Shown piece by piece: positions 1 to 11,662 of a stretch of DNA of 64,000 bases (positions are counted from its first letter, which is position 1; every line of letters begins with the position of its first letter). Origin of the DNA: Eutypa lata (taxonomy: Eukaryota > Ascomycota > Sordariomycetes > Xylariales > Diatrypaceae); the NCBI GenBank assembly GCA_022661535.1, contig JAKULF010000004.1:5270001-5334000 (forward strand), in the 5' to 3' direction. The translations under genes were made by a program, and so were the position numbers. Below the pieces are notes generated by a model. The model saw only the letters and a list, made by a program, of their open reading frames with translations, made no database searches and was not told where the DNA came from.

Positions 1-7
1 GCTCGAT

Positions 8-2011
8 ATGTCACCATCCAGAGCTGGCCGACGAACGCCGGAGCCTCTATCCGAATTTGTCATCGATGGCTCCCCACAAGCGGGCAGCAGTTCGCACATA
101 CCATCACATCCGTATTATGAGAACGAAGCGGGGCCTTCGGTATCACGGCCAATACCCGTATCAGAGGTGCCACCGCGGACAGACACCGCGTTGTCGGGAG
201 CAAGCACGCTCGTCCGCAGCAGCAGCAACCGGTCCCGGAGTTCGATTGCCAAGAGACCTTTCGACGATGCTTCGTACCCACCGCCACCGCCGGAAGCATC
301 GGGCATCCGCTCCATGTTCCCGCAATACGACCACAGCCGGGCATTCGACCAGCAGAACTACTTCCCGACGCAGACAAGCCCGCGCCACATCCCGCGGACG
401 GTGATCAGCCGGCAATCGCACTATCCCCCCGAAGTCGAGGCCCAGCAGAGCCCGCAACAGCAACAACAATACCAGCAACAATCACAACACCAGCACCAGC
501 ACCAGCACCAACAGCAAATGCGGAGTCCCGTCCGAAGCCCCGTAATAAGGAGCCCGCTCAGCGCCGGCTCCGCCAACCAGCGATGGCCGCGATGGCAGCC
601 CCAGGAGCCGCCGGCGATCCCTTCGGTGAGCGCAACGAACGAGCTCCGCGACTACTGGAAGGCGGCGAACGGGTGGAAGGCGTCGGGCACGGAGGGGCGG
701 CCCTACTGCCTGAAGCTGACGCCCGAGGTCGACGCGCCCATCTACACGCTCTCGTCGGCGGCCGCGCAGCCGCTCTACCACATGCGCATCGACCCGACGT
801 CGGCCTCGGCCCGCGTGACCCTCAGCCGCCACGACCCGGGCAAGACCTGCAAGGACAAGGACCCGCAAGCGGCGGCGGCGCGGTCCCCGGGGTTCCTGGG
901 CGCGCTCCGCGAAGCCGAGAGCAGCAGTAATAATAACAACAACAACAACCACAACCACGGCAACGGCAACGGCAACGGCAACGGCATCAGTAGCAGTAAT
1001 AGTAGCAAAAGTCACAACAGCCACAACAAGCCCTGGCAGGAAGTCCTCAGCACGACGCTCGAGGAGCCCGCGCGCCGCCTGCCCCCCGACGGCGACGGCC
1101 TCGTCGCCCTCCTGTACCCGTCGGCGGCGGCGCGGGTGGCGCTCGACCGGCCGGGCGACGCGTCGGCCGTCGCGGCCGCCGAGCGCGAGTGCGCCCGCCT
1201 CGTGTGGGACGACGATAGCGCCAACTACTTCCTGGCCCACCCGGCGCTGGCGGCGCCGTTCTGCGTCACGGTGGAGCGCAACGCGGCCTGGAGCCGGGCC
1301 GAGTACGCCCTCGAGCACGTCGAGTCGCCGCGCCACCTGGCGCGGCTGACGCGCACGCAGGTCGCGGGCGGTGGCGGTGCTGGGGGAGAGGGGTTCCTCG
1401 AGATCGATACCGCTGTTGCGGCGCGCGTCGAGGGGAGCTACTACATACTGGATGTGGCTGTCGCGGCGCTGCTGCTGGTGGCGCATCTTGATGAGCAGCG
1501 GGGTGGGAGTGGTGGTGCTGGTGGTGCGGTGGGCGGCATCGTGGAGCAGTTCGCTCCCCCGCCCATGGAGATGCTGCAGCCGCCGTTACCGGCGCATTTG
1601 AGAGAGGATGGAGGTGTTGGGGGAGAGGAGAGGGCGAGTATGGGGAGTCGGATTAGTGGGTTCTTGCACGGTGGTGGTGGTGGTGGTGGCAGTGGTGGCA
1701 AGCATAATAATGGCGACGATGCGAAAGCGAAGGACAAGAAGAAGAAGAACAAGAAGCGGAGACGCGGAAAGCCTACGGATGAGTTCGAGATGGACCTGGA
1801 GAGCCAGAGCAGCAACAGCCTCGGGTCCAAGTTCTACGGCTCCTCCAAGGAGCGCGACGGCGAGACCAAGCTGCCCGGTACCACGAGGACGGTGATCAAG
1901 CTGCTGTCCATCTCGTTCAAGTGCGTCATCTGGGCGCTGACGCTCGTCTTCAAGGCCCTCTATAAGGTGGTGGTGGGGTTGAGTAAGTGTCTAGCGAGCG
2001 AGAAGCTGTAG
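8..2011 (+). CDS. Hypothetical low-complexity protein with C-terminal hydrophobic tail
   Basis: An open frame of 667 codons begins at the ATG at 8. The frame stays open to the window edge, so the true start may lie upstream. I do not recognise the family. The N-terminal third is Ser/Pro-rich and disordered, with a Gln/His tract near residues 148-170. A more ordered block lies around residues 210-290 and 340-520. It is interrupted by an Asn/His/Gly repeat (about 308-335) encoded by AAC/GGC repeats, and followed by Gly-rich runs and a Lys/Arg-rich stretch near 575-590. The last 40 residues are hydrophobic with basic residues interspersed (VIKLLSISFKCVIWALTLVF), which suggests a C-terminal membrane anchor or amphipathic membrane contact. 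GC is high in the ordered block. The antisense strand has a 334-codon open frame that I take as a codon-bias shadow. Confidence 0.6.
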   Translation: MSPSRAGRRTPEPLSEFVIDGSPQAGSSSHIPSHPYYENEAGPSVSRPIPVSEVPPRTDTALSGASTLVRSSSNRSRSSIAKRPFDDASYPPPPPEASGIRSMFPQYDHSRAFDQQNYFPTQTSPRHIPRTVISRQSHYPPEVEAQQSPQQQQQYQQQSQHQHQHQHQQQMRSPVRSPVIRSPLSAGSANQRWPRWQPQEPPAIPSVSATNELRDYWKAANGWKASGTEGRPYCLKLTPEVDAPIYTLSSAAAQPLYHMRIDPTSASARVTLSRHDPGKTCKDKDPQAAAARSPGFLGALREAESSSNNNNNNNHNHGNGNGNGNGISSSNSSKSHNSHNKPWQEVLSTTLEEPARRLPPDGDGLVALLYPSAAARVALDRPGDASAVAAAERECARLVWDDDSANYFLAHPALAAPFCVTVERNAAWSRAEYALEHVESPRHLARLTRTQVAGGGGAGGEGFLEIDTAVAARVEGSYYILDVAVAALLLVAHLDEQRGGSGGAGGAVGGIVEQFAPPPMEMLQPPLPAHLREDGGVGGEERASMGSRISGFLHGGGGGGGSGGKHNNGDDAKAKDKKKKNKKRRRGKPTDEFEMDLESQSSNSLGSKFYGSSKERDGETKLPGTTRTVIKLLSISFKCVIWALTLVFKALYKVVVGLSKCLASEKL

Positions 2012-2510
2012 CTAGCTAGCTACCTAGTTTCCTAAGACTGAGTACTTATGCTTGATGGGATGGAGGAGGGGAGTTATCGGTTTCGTGATCAGATATGGAT
2101 AACGGGATTAGGACGGGGGGGGGGGTGACTCTGGGAAACATTTGGGAAAGCCATGTATTTTTCTTTCTTTTTCGATACCACTCATGTTACATTCTATGAC
2201 CGGCAGGCGGATATTTAGACGCGGGATGGACTTTTCTCTCGAAAAGCAAAGCAAAGCGCAGACAGGACTTAATGGATTACGAGCACGAAGTGTGCGACCT
2301 CGAGAATAAAGGGGTTCAGTTATTCATTCATGCTTACACGTGCCGGCAAATGTCAGAGTGACCCATGCAATATCATGTCTATTTGGGTGGGGGGGGGTAT
2401 CGTCAAAGCTCCTGATAGCCCAGACCCTAAACGCCGTCTACCTCGCATTGCTGTTTTACGTAGAAGCAATCCCATACTCCGAAAGATGAAGGACCCTATT
2501 TTATCATCAA
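2012..2510. other. Intergenic, convergent 3' ends
   Basis: Region between the 3' ends of two convergent genes. It contains two G-runs (around 2117 and 2391) and T-rich stretches. No gene is visible. Confidence 0.6.
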
Positions 2511-3520
2511 TCACCGTTTTCGCTCCCGCACCTTGATCTTCTGGCCCGATTTTCTGATGCCGCCCACTGTGCGCGTCTTAGCCATGCCAGCGCGCTGCAC
2601 CTCAAGTTCGTTCTCGACTCGCGCCAGGACGCTCAGTTTCTTCTTTGCGTTCTGCAGTCTCCGCTGTAGCTTCTCGAGCAATTTCCGTCGCTGGTCGGCA
2701 CGGAGCTTCTCCGGGTTCTTCTCTTCGTCTTCGTCTGTTTCGTTGTCCTTTTCCATTTCCGCATCGATCATCTCTTCGCGCTCAGGCACGGCGTCCGCAA
2801 ACACGATCTTCTTGGGCTTCGCCGTCTTATTCGACGGAGCGATCTCGTCGTCAAGCCCGGCCATCTCGTCGTCGTCATCCCAGTCCTCGTCCTCCACAGT
2901 GGCAGCAGCAGCGGAATCCAAAGTGCCGCCTAGCCCTAACACTCTCTCTTCCAGAGTCTTTGCCTCCTTCAGAGCGAGTGTTCTTTGCGTCCTCAGGTAT
3001 CCCATGTCCTGTGTCTTGAGCAGCCGCACTGTCTCGACGTCCATCGCTCTATTTCCCCGATCGCCATCGACAGTACCCGTCCACCGCTTGCCCTTCGAGG
3101 CGAAGCTACTCGGCCCCGACCGTGACAGCACTAGAAAGGTAGGACAGAAAAGTTAGTGAATGCTTGCTTCATACAAGAAAGCACAGGGGAGACAACGGTG
3201 GGTGTCGGTGTCGGTGTAAAGCTAAAGACGTACTGCCAAAGTAGAATTCATCTTCGTTGCGATCGGTGACTTTCTGCTTCAGGGCTCTGAGTTGGGCTTT
3301 CTTCTTGTTGTGGTCTTTAGCACGTAGGGTATAGTCCTATTCATCATATCATAAAGCAGTTAGCAAACGATGGAGTCCTCCAGAGGAAAGGCAATCATGG
3401 AAGAGCTGATGAGCAGGTAAGTACCTTGTGCTTTTCCAAGAGACCCAAGCGGGATCTCTCAGCGGGTTGGGCGCGCTCCCGGTGATTGCGCCGCTGGTGG
3501 GCATTGCGCATTGACGACAT
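2511..3520 (-). CDS. UTP11: U3 small nucleolar RNA-associated protein 11 (Utp11)
   Basis: Utp11 is a component of the nucleolar small-subunit processome that carries out early 18S pre-rRNA cleavage. Spliced model, read on the minus strand: 3520-3425, 3336-3234, 3130-2511; 272 codons plus stop. The first exon encodes [20 protein letters not shown], and exon 2 continues with [19 protein letters not shown] and [12 protein letters not shown]. Together these are the classic Utp11 N-terminus with its very basic, helix-rich character. Exon 3 supplies a coiled-coil-like acidic/basic C-terminal half ending in basic residues. Codon ATG at the exon 2/3 junction is split between exons (a|tg), so starting the gene at exon 3 would be wrong. 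Introns are about 88 and 103 nt with GT/AG ends. Length agrees with the family (about 250-280 aa). Confidence 0.93.
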
Positions 3521-5694
3521 GTTTGCGGTGGTTGATGTGAAGATGCTGCTGGGAGTTGGGAATGGTTGTTCTTAATCGAGGGGCCAAATCTGAGATGTCG
3601 AGGAAATTTTAGTGGGGCCTTCTCTAAAGAAAAGGTTAAGCCAGACTTACATAGATAAATCCGGGGACCGGCGTCCCTGTGGCGCTTTGAGTGGGTCCAC
3701 TGTAGTTCCATATCCACCATGTGCCTACGAAGTAACTACCACTTCGTAGTTGAACGCCGATGAGTGTAAATATTTTGTGTTCTGTGATATGCAGTATAAG
3801 TATGAAGTTTCATACTTTATATTTTAGAGTAGAATGATAGCAATGACCGCAACTGCATCTACCCATTCGTGTAAGGGGATATATGAGTTATAATCTGTCA
3901 GGTTGAGTTCATCCGGGTCCCAATAAGGACTGTTAAGGTAGTTATCAGCTCCGCTAATCTCCAACAACTTCATGTTGATCCCCTATATTATTTTTGATTC
4001 ACAGGCTATCATGGAAATTTTAGAGGCTTAAATGGAGGGGGGAAATTTGAGTGTGGAAGAAACAAGAACGGAGACAATTACCTACGAGAACATGTCTTTG
4101 AGGTAAAGGCCTGCAAAAAAGGTTATGTAATAAATATCTTCTTGCGGAGCCTCTTCAACAGAAGATGATTATGTTGTATTGCTTATAAAGAGCGCAGTAC
4201 TACATGTAGTGGTATGGAAGGTCTAGTTGAAACTTCCTGCCTAGATCGCACCTGATGGCCTGAGGCTGCATGCAACATATAAGGAAGGAGGTAGTCGTTG
4301 CAAAAGAGAGTATGCAAGTATGTAGATAACCCATCTCTTTATTGCAATAGATAGTATGTCGAACTAGTGGCCCTTGTAAGGAGAAATAAAAGTGTGAGAA
4401 AATAACTGTAGGAATCAATAGGTTAGCAGCATAGAGGAGTGGTGCATTGGTACTACTTCTAGTGCAGCTTACGGCGTTCGATTCCTACCAGGAGCAATAA
4501 AAATCTCCATCCAGGTACTTCCTCAACAAAAGATCGACCTACCTTCTGCGAGGGTATTGACTGCATCTATGTTAAGTGGTTGAACCAATTTATTTCTTGA
4601 TTTTTTAAAATAGTTTTTTTCTTCTCTTTCTTTTATTTTGTTGCCTCCACAACCAACACACACGCAAGATAAATTGAAACCACGTACATATATTCATTTA
4701 GACCTTTGCATCATCAACGTTGCTTTGAACATAGGTAAGCATCCTCGCAATACGACTTGCTCCCTAGTATCGAAACTATGACTAGATGAGTGAGCAAAAG
4801 GTGGGTAGTATCTGGAAAAACCATATCGAACATTCGGCATGGGTGTGTCTGCTAACTCATCCCGGCCCACCTCCCTTTCCGGGTTCTGATGTTGTAAGTT
4901 TTGTAAAGACGCTCAGGTTAGCTTTGGAGGCCCGAGATTGGTGGAATCGACATTGTGACAGATGCAACACAATGACGGTAAAAGAGAGATCGAAGGACTA
5001 TTGTCTACCATTACAGTATCTTGGAACTGAATTCAGACCCAACCCTGGACGGACGTTTCGTAAAATTTGGCCCTCGGTTCTAGTGGTAGTGTCACGATAG
5101 TAGCCGAACCTGAGACTAGGACGGTTGGAGGTCTCTGCAGACCTGTTAGTGCGTATGTGATTTCCTGCATATAAGGAGAACGCGCTCCCTCTGGGGTACG
5201 TCTGACTCCCTTCCAGTGCTATTCCCTATTCCACTATGCTCTTTATTAATCTGCAAAGGCTGCTTTTGATTGCATTTTCCTCCTATATGCCACGTGGCTG
5301 CAACGGACAGTACCACTGCGCTTATTGCTATTACATACATGGAGTAATTAACGAGCTAAAACATATGCAATCTGCGTAAGATTACCAGATAAGTTTTATT
5401 CTATAACGATTGGACGGCATTATTAGACACCTAGATAATGAATAGACAGAACGAAATACAAAAGAAATCCTAACCTCCTTTTCGGACATATCTTTAACAA
5501 CCACTCTCCCTAAGTCACCCATAAATGGCCTATTCAACTCATAGATAAATGGTTCCAAGACCGATAGCGACAGTATTTATGAAAACTTCTTTCCATCACG
5601 ACCCTTTTCTGCGTGTACACGTTTCCTAAAGGTGCCTCACAACACATTGACCGGCTCTACTTCCACACCTGTGCTCAATAGTGCCTGACTATTT
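3521..5694. other. Long intergenic region, no gene recognised
   Basis: About 2.2 kb of AT-rich sequence. Several frames of up to 104 codons exist (for example 4786-5100 plus), but none shows codon structure, splice context or a recognisable motif. The first 200 bases presumably hold the UTP11 promoter. Confidence 0.5.
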
Positions 5695-6462
5695 CTACTT
5701 CTCTTCGGTAAGGTCTTTGCCCGGTTCTCCGAGAGAAGCAGCCTCCATACTGGCAGCAAGTTCCTCAGCCGAGAGAGGACCTCTGAATTTCTTATCGAGG
5801 CGTAGACGATTGAGTACACCTTGTTCCCCAGCAGCTAGATGATACTTATTAGCTTCAAAGTTAGGAATGGACACTTCAGTTGACATACGTGGTGGCTCAA
5901 TTTGCGGCTCGGATGACACCACATTGATCGGGCCTGTAAAGAGTTCCTCTTCCTCTTTCAGAAGCGATTCTTCATCTGACACCTGGTGTGTATGTTTCGT
6001 AGTGACGCGGACGCGGTACAGGCCAGTCTTGCGGAAGACGAGGACGAAATGGGCATACACGATGGCGGTATTGAAGCCTTCGGTTTTATTCTTGATCATA
6101 TCCTCCGAGGGCCTAGCCTCCGGGACAGGATATCTATTGTTGTGCGAAGGTGGGGAGGTCCACCATTGGCCGGGATAATGATACATGCACCAGAATGCGT
6201 CCCCGACCTCTTGCTTATCTTCGTCGCAAACATGGATGCGAACATTGCTGGCCATGTAGATCCGGGGCAACGCGGTGCTAGTAACCAATGTTTGCGGGGT
6301 CCCAACCTTGACATCGGAAGGAAGTCCCACCTCGATCACACTTTTGGGTTTGAACACCAAAGGGCCAGGAGGTAGTTCGGGAGCTTCGGGGGACTTGGAA
6401 CGGTCCACAAAGCCGTCAACCGGCGAACGGTGGGCGTCTTTAGAAATTTTTAGGTAGGCCAT
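5695..6462 (-). CDS. Conserved-looking hypothetical protein
   Basis: Single-exon frame of 255 codons starting at MAYLKISKDAHRSP. An in-frame ATG at 6591 would add 43 basic, low-complexity residues that read like 5' UTR, so I chose 6462. I do not recognise the family. The middle is compact, with aromatic and Trp-rich stretches (FWCMYHYPGQWWTSPP) and beta-strand-like segments such as FVLVFRKTGLYRVRVTT. It ends in a charged C-terminus. The strand pattern faintly recalls a beta-sandwich such as velvet, but the hallmark motifs are not there. No signal peptide or membrane helix is visible. No neighbour suggests a role. Confidence 0.6.
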   Translation of the reverse strand: MAYLKISKDAHRSPVDGFVDRSKSPEAPELPPGPLVFKPKSVIEVGLPSDVKVGTPQTLVTSTALPRIYMASNVRIHVCDEDKQEVGDAFWCMYHYPGQWWTSPPSHNNRYPVPEARPSEDMIKNKTEGFNTAIVYAHFVLVFRKTGLYRVRVTTKHTHQVSDEESLLKEEEELFTGPINVVSSEPQIEPPRMSTEVSIPNFEANKYHLAAGEQGVLNRLRLDKKFRGPLSAEELAASMEAASLGEPGKDLTEEK

Positions 6463-7544
6463 GATGATGATAGTTGTAGGCTTGTAGTAAGAAAGGACAG
6501 TTGTTGATTTTGTGTCGTTCTTAATGACAATCCTAGGAGAAAGATTTCGATATCTTGTTCTGGTCTTGCTGGGGGTTTTTATATTGTTCACGTCGCTGAA
6601 ATAAATGCCATGTTTGCGTAAAACTTATTATGACTCAGAAACCAGTGCCCAAGTGAACATCTGTCGGGTTCACACGAAAAGAAAAAAAACCTCCCGTACG
6701 ACCTTCGCAGTTTCTGAGTTACCTAGATCGATGTCCCTTTTGTTAGTTCAACGTAGACAGATTATTTGTTCTGCGTGGCGACTATGTTAACAAACATGGC
6801 TATAGGTCGCTTACTCGATTTCAGAAGTGGTATCGAAGTAGATTCATCTATCTCGTCTCGGCCTTGTCAGAAGAATGTGGTGCTACCGGTATAGCCTTTG
6901 AAGCTGCCGAACCATCTACACCGGTGCCCATGTTGGTGGTTCAGCCTGCTCACATTCCTTGAGTTGTGTAGTCGCCACATTGACAAACTCGGCTGTAATC
7001 CGCCTCCTCCATTCCAGACATAACATCAAAGTAGATACATCCGGTGCTTGCTTTGTGAGATGTTAAATACTTCTGTCGTACATATAATCTTCTAAGCACA
7101 AGTGACATGCTTGAGTAACAACACTTGAATCGGTAGGAATGTTGAGCCAAACCTGGTTCGATTTATCGGGGGTAGATTGATCTTACCCGTGTAACAACCA
7201 CGTACTATGATGAATGCTCTATGGAGAGGGTGTGGTATGTTCACATTCCTAGGAAATATCAATGACAACGTCCATCACCATTCAGATTTTGTATTACATG
7301 AGTATAGGCAGAATGTATCAAAGGGTAGGTACTTATGGATTCAGTAAGTGTTAACCGTAGATCTTGTAGTTAACAATTACCATTATTATCCAACTAAGAT
7401 ATTACGCTTGAAACAAGCAAAACGGCATCTAGTAGCCACACGGTTGTTATCTCTACATGAAATCGTCACTTGCATGAAGTTGAGCGTAGTATTAGCTACC
7501 AAGTAGGTAAGCCTAACAAACGCACGACAGTATGCTATAATCTA
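6463..7544. other. Intergenic, no gene recognised
   Basis: Contains the promoter side of the upstream hypothetical gene and the 3' flank of the chitinase gene. Only short unconvincing frames. Confidence 0.5.
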
Positions 7545-9126
7545 TCAAAAATGGCGTTTCATCGAGCTAGGACGAAAGTGTCTAGGAGGACGAATTGTCA
7601 ACCCCTCTTGCAGGTCCCTAACCCCGTCGGCGATCGCCCGAATATGGCTCCAATCCGCGCTGTCCTCAGCCAAGCTCCACGCCATGACGCCACCGAGGCC
7701 CCGCGCGAGGACAATCTCGCGGAACTTCCGGTCGATCAGCTCGGGCGTGTCCCAAGTCCAGAAGACCCTCGCATCCGCATCCCAGTACCACATGCCGCCC
7801 TCTTCCTCGTCCAGCTGTCCCCGCTCCATCGCCTCGAGGAACGAAGCCGCCACGTCCGGCCCCTCGCACGTCCCGTACTCGCTCTGGCACCCGATGCCGC
7901 AGTGCGCCGCCGAGCTGCCGCACCACCCATACTGCGAGCAGCAGCCCCTGCCCTCCGCCTCGAGCCCCGCGCACGTGAACGCCGTGCCAGTGCCACAGGT
8001 CTCGTCGGGCGACACGGTGAGGTTCGCGGGGGGCGCGGGCGGTGAAAAGCTAGAGACCTCGAAAGTGACGGTGCCCGCGGTCCCAGCATCGCTCCCATCA
8101 TCGTTCTCGGCCTTGACGATCGGACATCCCACAGCGCGGCTCGCGGAGCATTCCGCCGTCGAGGAGTTCCCCGCCGGCGTCTCGAAGTACTTGGCGTAGA
8201 AGGCGAAGCCCAGGTTGATCTTAGCCGCGGGCAGCCCTAAAGCCAGGTAGCGGTCGACAGCGGCGAGGGACCCGAGGACCGGGGAGTGGTGCATCGTCTC
8301 TGTGTCCCGCCGGTTTATCATGTCGTACGTCATGATGTTGACGAAGTCGACAGCGGCCCAGATGCTCGATACTGATGGGGAGTCGTAGAACGCCATCATA
8401 TCGCGTGGCAGAGCCGGGACGGCGATGGAGACGGGCTTAGGTGTGACGGCGTCCTTTACGGCCTCGAGGAGGAGCGGGAACGCCGGTATCTCGCCGGTTT
8501 TGTTGGCGTTGGGGATCTGCTTGTAGTCGGCGCCGTTGCCGCCGGGGTATTCCCAATCGATGTCTAAAAATTGTGCGTCAGATGTTTTTTTCTTCAAGAT
8601 ATCTAATGAAATTGTAATGGAATAGTAGACTAGTCCTAACGAAGAAAACAAAAGACGTACCGACAAAGTCAAAACCATGCTCGTCGAGCATCTTGGCGAC
8701 GTTCTGCGCCCACGCAGCGCGACTACTGCTGCTCTTGGAGCCGGCACCGAAGCCGGCGTTGTCACCCCACCCACCGATGGCGATTCCAAGCTGTGTTCCA
8801 TCGTCAAACATGGAGCGCACGTCGTCCACTGGCATGAAGGGCTCATATGGCTCAGCCGTGTCTGGGACGAATAGGTCCGATAGGGCAAAGGCCATGATAA
8901 CATGCGTGATACCAGCCGTAACGTTCTTGTCCGGTAGGGTAGTCGTGTGCCATCTAGTTGGTTGTTAGTTAATATGATGAGGGTATAATAGGATGGAGGC
9001 GCGGATGTTCTCTTACTGGTCGAAATACATGACGTTCCGTAGCGGTGGTGCGGTTACCACGGCGGCGCCGGCGGGAAACGCCAGCGCAGAGAGGCCGCAA
9101 AGCGTCTCGACGGTTGTCAACTTCAT
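7545..9126 (-). CDS. Secreted GH18 chitinase with an embedded hevein-type chitin-binding domain
   Basis: Hydrolyses beta-1,4 links in chitin outside the cell or in the wall. Model on the minus strand: 9126-9017, 8953-8661, 8563-7545; 473 aa. The N-terminus is a signal peptide (MKLTTVETLCGLSALAFPAG). The GH18 catalytic motif DxxDxDxE spans the second splice junction as DFVDIDWE (D132, D135, D137, E139), which confirms the intron. Further GH18 landmarks are IAIGGWGDN and FVNIMTYDM. An eight-Cys hevein-like CBM18 (about residues 324-368, with GCCSQYGWCG) sits inside the catalytic domain. The last GH18 strand (GVMAWSLAEDSADW) comes only after it. The C-terminal tail past residue 455 is less typical. 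Use in wall turnover, mycoparasitism or nutrition cannot be told apart. Confidence 0.9.
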
Positions 9127-10570
9127 GATGCTGATATATTGCAATAATTCTCAAAATGAGTGACGAAGGTAAGGTTGAGAACCAACAACGACAAGAATAA
9201 ATGAGTGTCTATGGTTAGCAATAACGGTTTGATGTTGATACTACGAAGTACATCAGTCCGGGAGTCCCGGATATATAGCACCGTACAGACCGACATCTTT
9301 CACATTCGAATGCCCAGACTGCGTTGGCCTAGTGCAAAAGGCGTGGTCTTGACCAAGGGTTCAAGTGGAGTCTCCAAGATCGCATAAGGCTATTAGGTCG
9401 GTATTTAGGGATCTCTTCATCACCTTATTGTCTGGGTACATCAAGGTTCTAACTATTCGTACACACCGGCGACTTTACGACGGTGCTTGGCGATTTTCGT
9501 AAAATCGACGGCGTTCGTACGAAGCGAAGTGGATAGGGCCTTCGGTGGACCCCCTCCTAAAGGCCCACAGGTATAGGAGTACCTAATTGGACCACTCCAA
9601 CCTTAAGATTAAATCGACCCAAGCACCCGGGGTTATACTTGCTTGGTAGGTGGATCGCAACCATAACGAGTCAAGCCCAATTGTAGGTGATAGGAATGAA
9701 GCAGTGCCGGCGTGGTTTCCCTCCCCTGCTAAGACGGCATTGGCGGGGGCTAGCGTATGTAGACGCGATTGGTAGAACACGTGCGCATTGAATTGGATAT
9801 ATACTTACATAGTGTTGGTGGTAAGCACACCGGGCAAGCCGGGTCAATTATAGTGTTTAAATATTAGCGAAGGTTTGAGATAATATTACTTCATGGGAGG
9901 CAATCTAACAACCTCAGACTCGAAATGGTACGATGTTTAGTGGTAACTATCTGGGTAAATTTATTGAGGAGCTGCTTTTATTGACTGATATTCGAGGGGA
10001 ACGGAAGCCGGGATCTGCGGCAACGAAAACGAGCCCATCGTTGGTCAGGTCCTGTGAGATCGACAGCCATGCTTCAAAGCCAAGGCTTCCTCCGCCGGAT
10101 CCGGACTCTGTCATGCGTAGGAGGGAAATTAAAAGTACGTGAACGGGAAATTTGAATTCAATATGTGTAGAATTGTTGAGTCGACAGTGCGGAGATCTTT
10201 ATACCATTGCTTGTGGGCTGAGTATAAGGCGTTTCAAAGGAAACAAAATCACACAAGGAGGGCCGACCGTCTCCAGCTTATAATTGTGTTTGTCTTGTCT
10301 GATATATGGAGTGTTTTCGTAGACTTGGGCAAAATATGTGACTGAGAGACTTCGCCAGAAGACTCGGTTCAAAATTTCGTTGTGTTTTGTTACATCATAC
10401 TGATATCATGCCATATGAAGTGTAGCTCATAGACGTTTCAGTTTCTTACACATCACCCACCGGTGGCAGCTGAAGGTCCTAATGAAAAGTATTTCATGAT
10501 GGGAATTATTGCAGGTCAGCCCGAGTTGAGGTGAAGCACACATACCTGCATATATCAAATAGTCGGGGAA
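9127..10570. other. Intergenic upstream of chitinase gene
   Basis: Promoter side of the chitinase gene, then about 1.2 kb without a supportable gene. Short frames at 9583-9780 (minus) and 10139-10345 (plus) show no recognisable motif. Confidence 0.5.
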
Positions 10571-11289
10571 CTACGGTTGGCGACAGGGCTGACTGCGTCA
10601 AAACCTCAAAATCATACTATGGGCTTACACTAGGGTATATTTAGCAAAAGTTTTAATAAGTTAACCAGAAATTGGATATTTACTTAGAAAGTTTATGCAT
10701 TAAAAGCTATTTTTAATTGGTTTATAAGCATATATACCTTTAAATTAGCCAAATTTCTGCTATTTAATTATAACCAACCACCTAGCTAGCAGCCATTTAG
10801 CTGCTAGCCACTTAGTTTTTGAATCTAAAGGTGTATGGTCCTAAGCGGTCAAAGCTTTTTGGCCACCTTATCAGCTTATCTGCCACCTTATCAGCCTATC
10901 TGCCACCACCAACGAGCTGCTCTACAGCTTCAAAAGCTACATACATAGGTAAGGGCAAGTGGTCAGTGCACCACCTAGGTCAAAAGCTGGATAGGTGGTC
11001 AAAGCTTAGGGTCACCACCTACATACATACACCACTTAGACCACCTAAATTCAAAGGCTAGCAGCTAGGTAGGTCAGCGAAAGCTTTCAAAGCTAGGTGT
11101 AGGTCAAAGATAGGTGGTTATTGCTGGGTGGCCCATAAAAAGTATCAGATCTACCCAATCAAATCGATTAGATTTGACTTGAATGGCTTAGTTGCATAAA
11201 GCTTTTAGGCTAAATAAAGGTAGGGTGCACCTACAAAAAAAAACTTCAAAAAGAGGTTTTGACGCAGTCAGCCCTGTCGCTACCCGTAG
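10571..11289. mobile_element. MITE-like non-autonomous DNA transposon
   Basis: Two terminal inverted repeats of about 34 bp face each other. The left one is at 10574-10607 and the right one at 11253-11286. They match at 32 of 34 positions and share the core GCGACAGGGCTGACTGCGTC. Each is bounded outside by TA (10572-10573 and 11287-11288), which fits a TA target-site duplication as used by Tc1/mariner/pogo elements. The 0.65 kb interior has no transposase frame. It carries a tandem copy of GCCACCTTATCAGCNTATCT around 10861-10905 and a palindromic stretch built on AGCTAGCAGCC/GGCTGCTAGC around 10783-10810. Length and lack of coding make it a MITE or a deleted element mobilised in trans. Superfamily is an inference from TA alone. 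Confidence 0.8.
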
Positions 11290-11662
11290 GGAACAGTACT
11301 TCTCGAGATAGCTGGTAGTCAGATAAGAGCTGGAGAATGCTCACCCAAAATTTCTTGTTATTGATCGATGAGCATGATATTCCCCAAGGGTGAGTTGCAA
11401 CGGACGTTAAGGACTGGAAAATGTTGAAACATAAAACGTAAATTGTAATTTGGTGGTATCTATCCATGTTCGGGGGCCCCCAGCCGGTTCACTCTTCCAG
11501 GATTATAAACAATATTCAATATTCATATCAAAAGGGACGGTATATAACCCAAACGACGTATCCACTAACGCCCCAACCCAATACATTACCACCCAGGACT
11601 CTTAAGACAGCAGTTCCAAGTAAACTCGAACCCGTAACCTACCCAACCACCTGGTGCGTAAA

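Noticed and set aside
482..1486. 334-codon antisense frame opposite the first gene
   Set aside because: Arg/Val-rich shadow of a GC-rich, repeat-bearing coding region; no domain or codon logic.
4430..4500. tRNA-like stretch with GTTCGATTCC box
   Set aside because: Stems do not pair; at best a very old tRNA remnant, too weak to annotate.
4786..5100. 104-codon frame in the long left intergenic region
   Set aside because: No motif, no splice context, amino-acid use looks random.
6463..6591. N-terminal extension of the hypothetical protein at 5695
   Set aside because: In-frame but basic and low-complexity, reads like 5' UTR; the ATG at 6462 is the better start.
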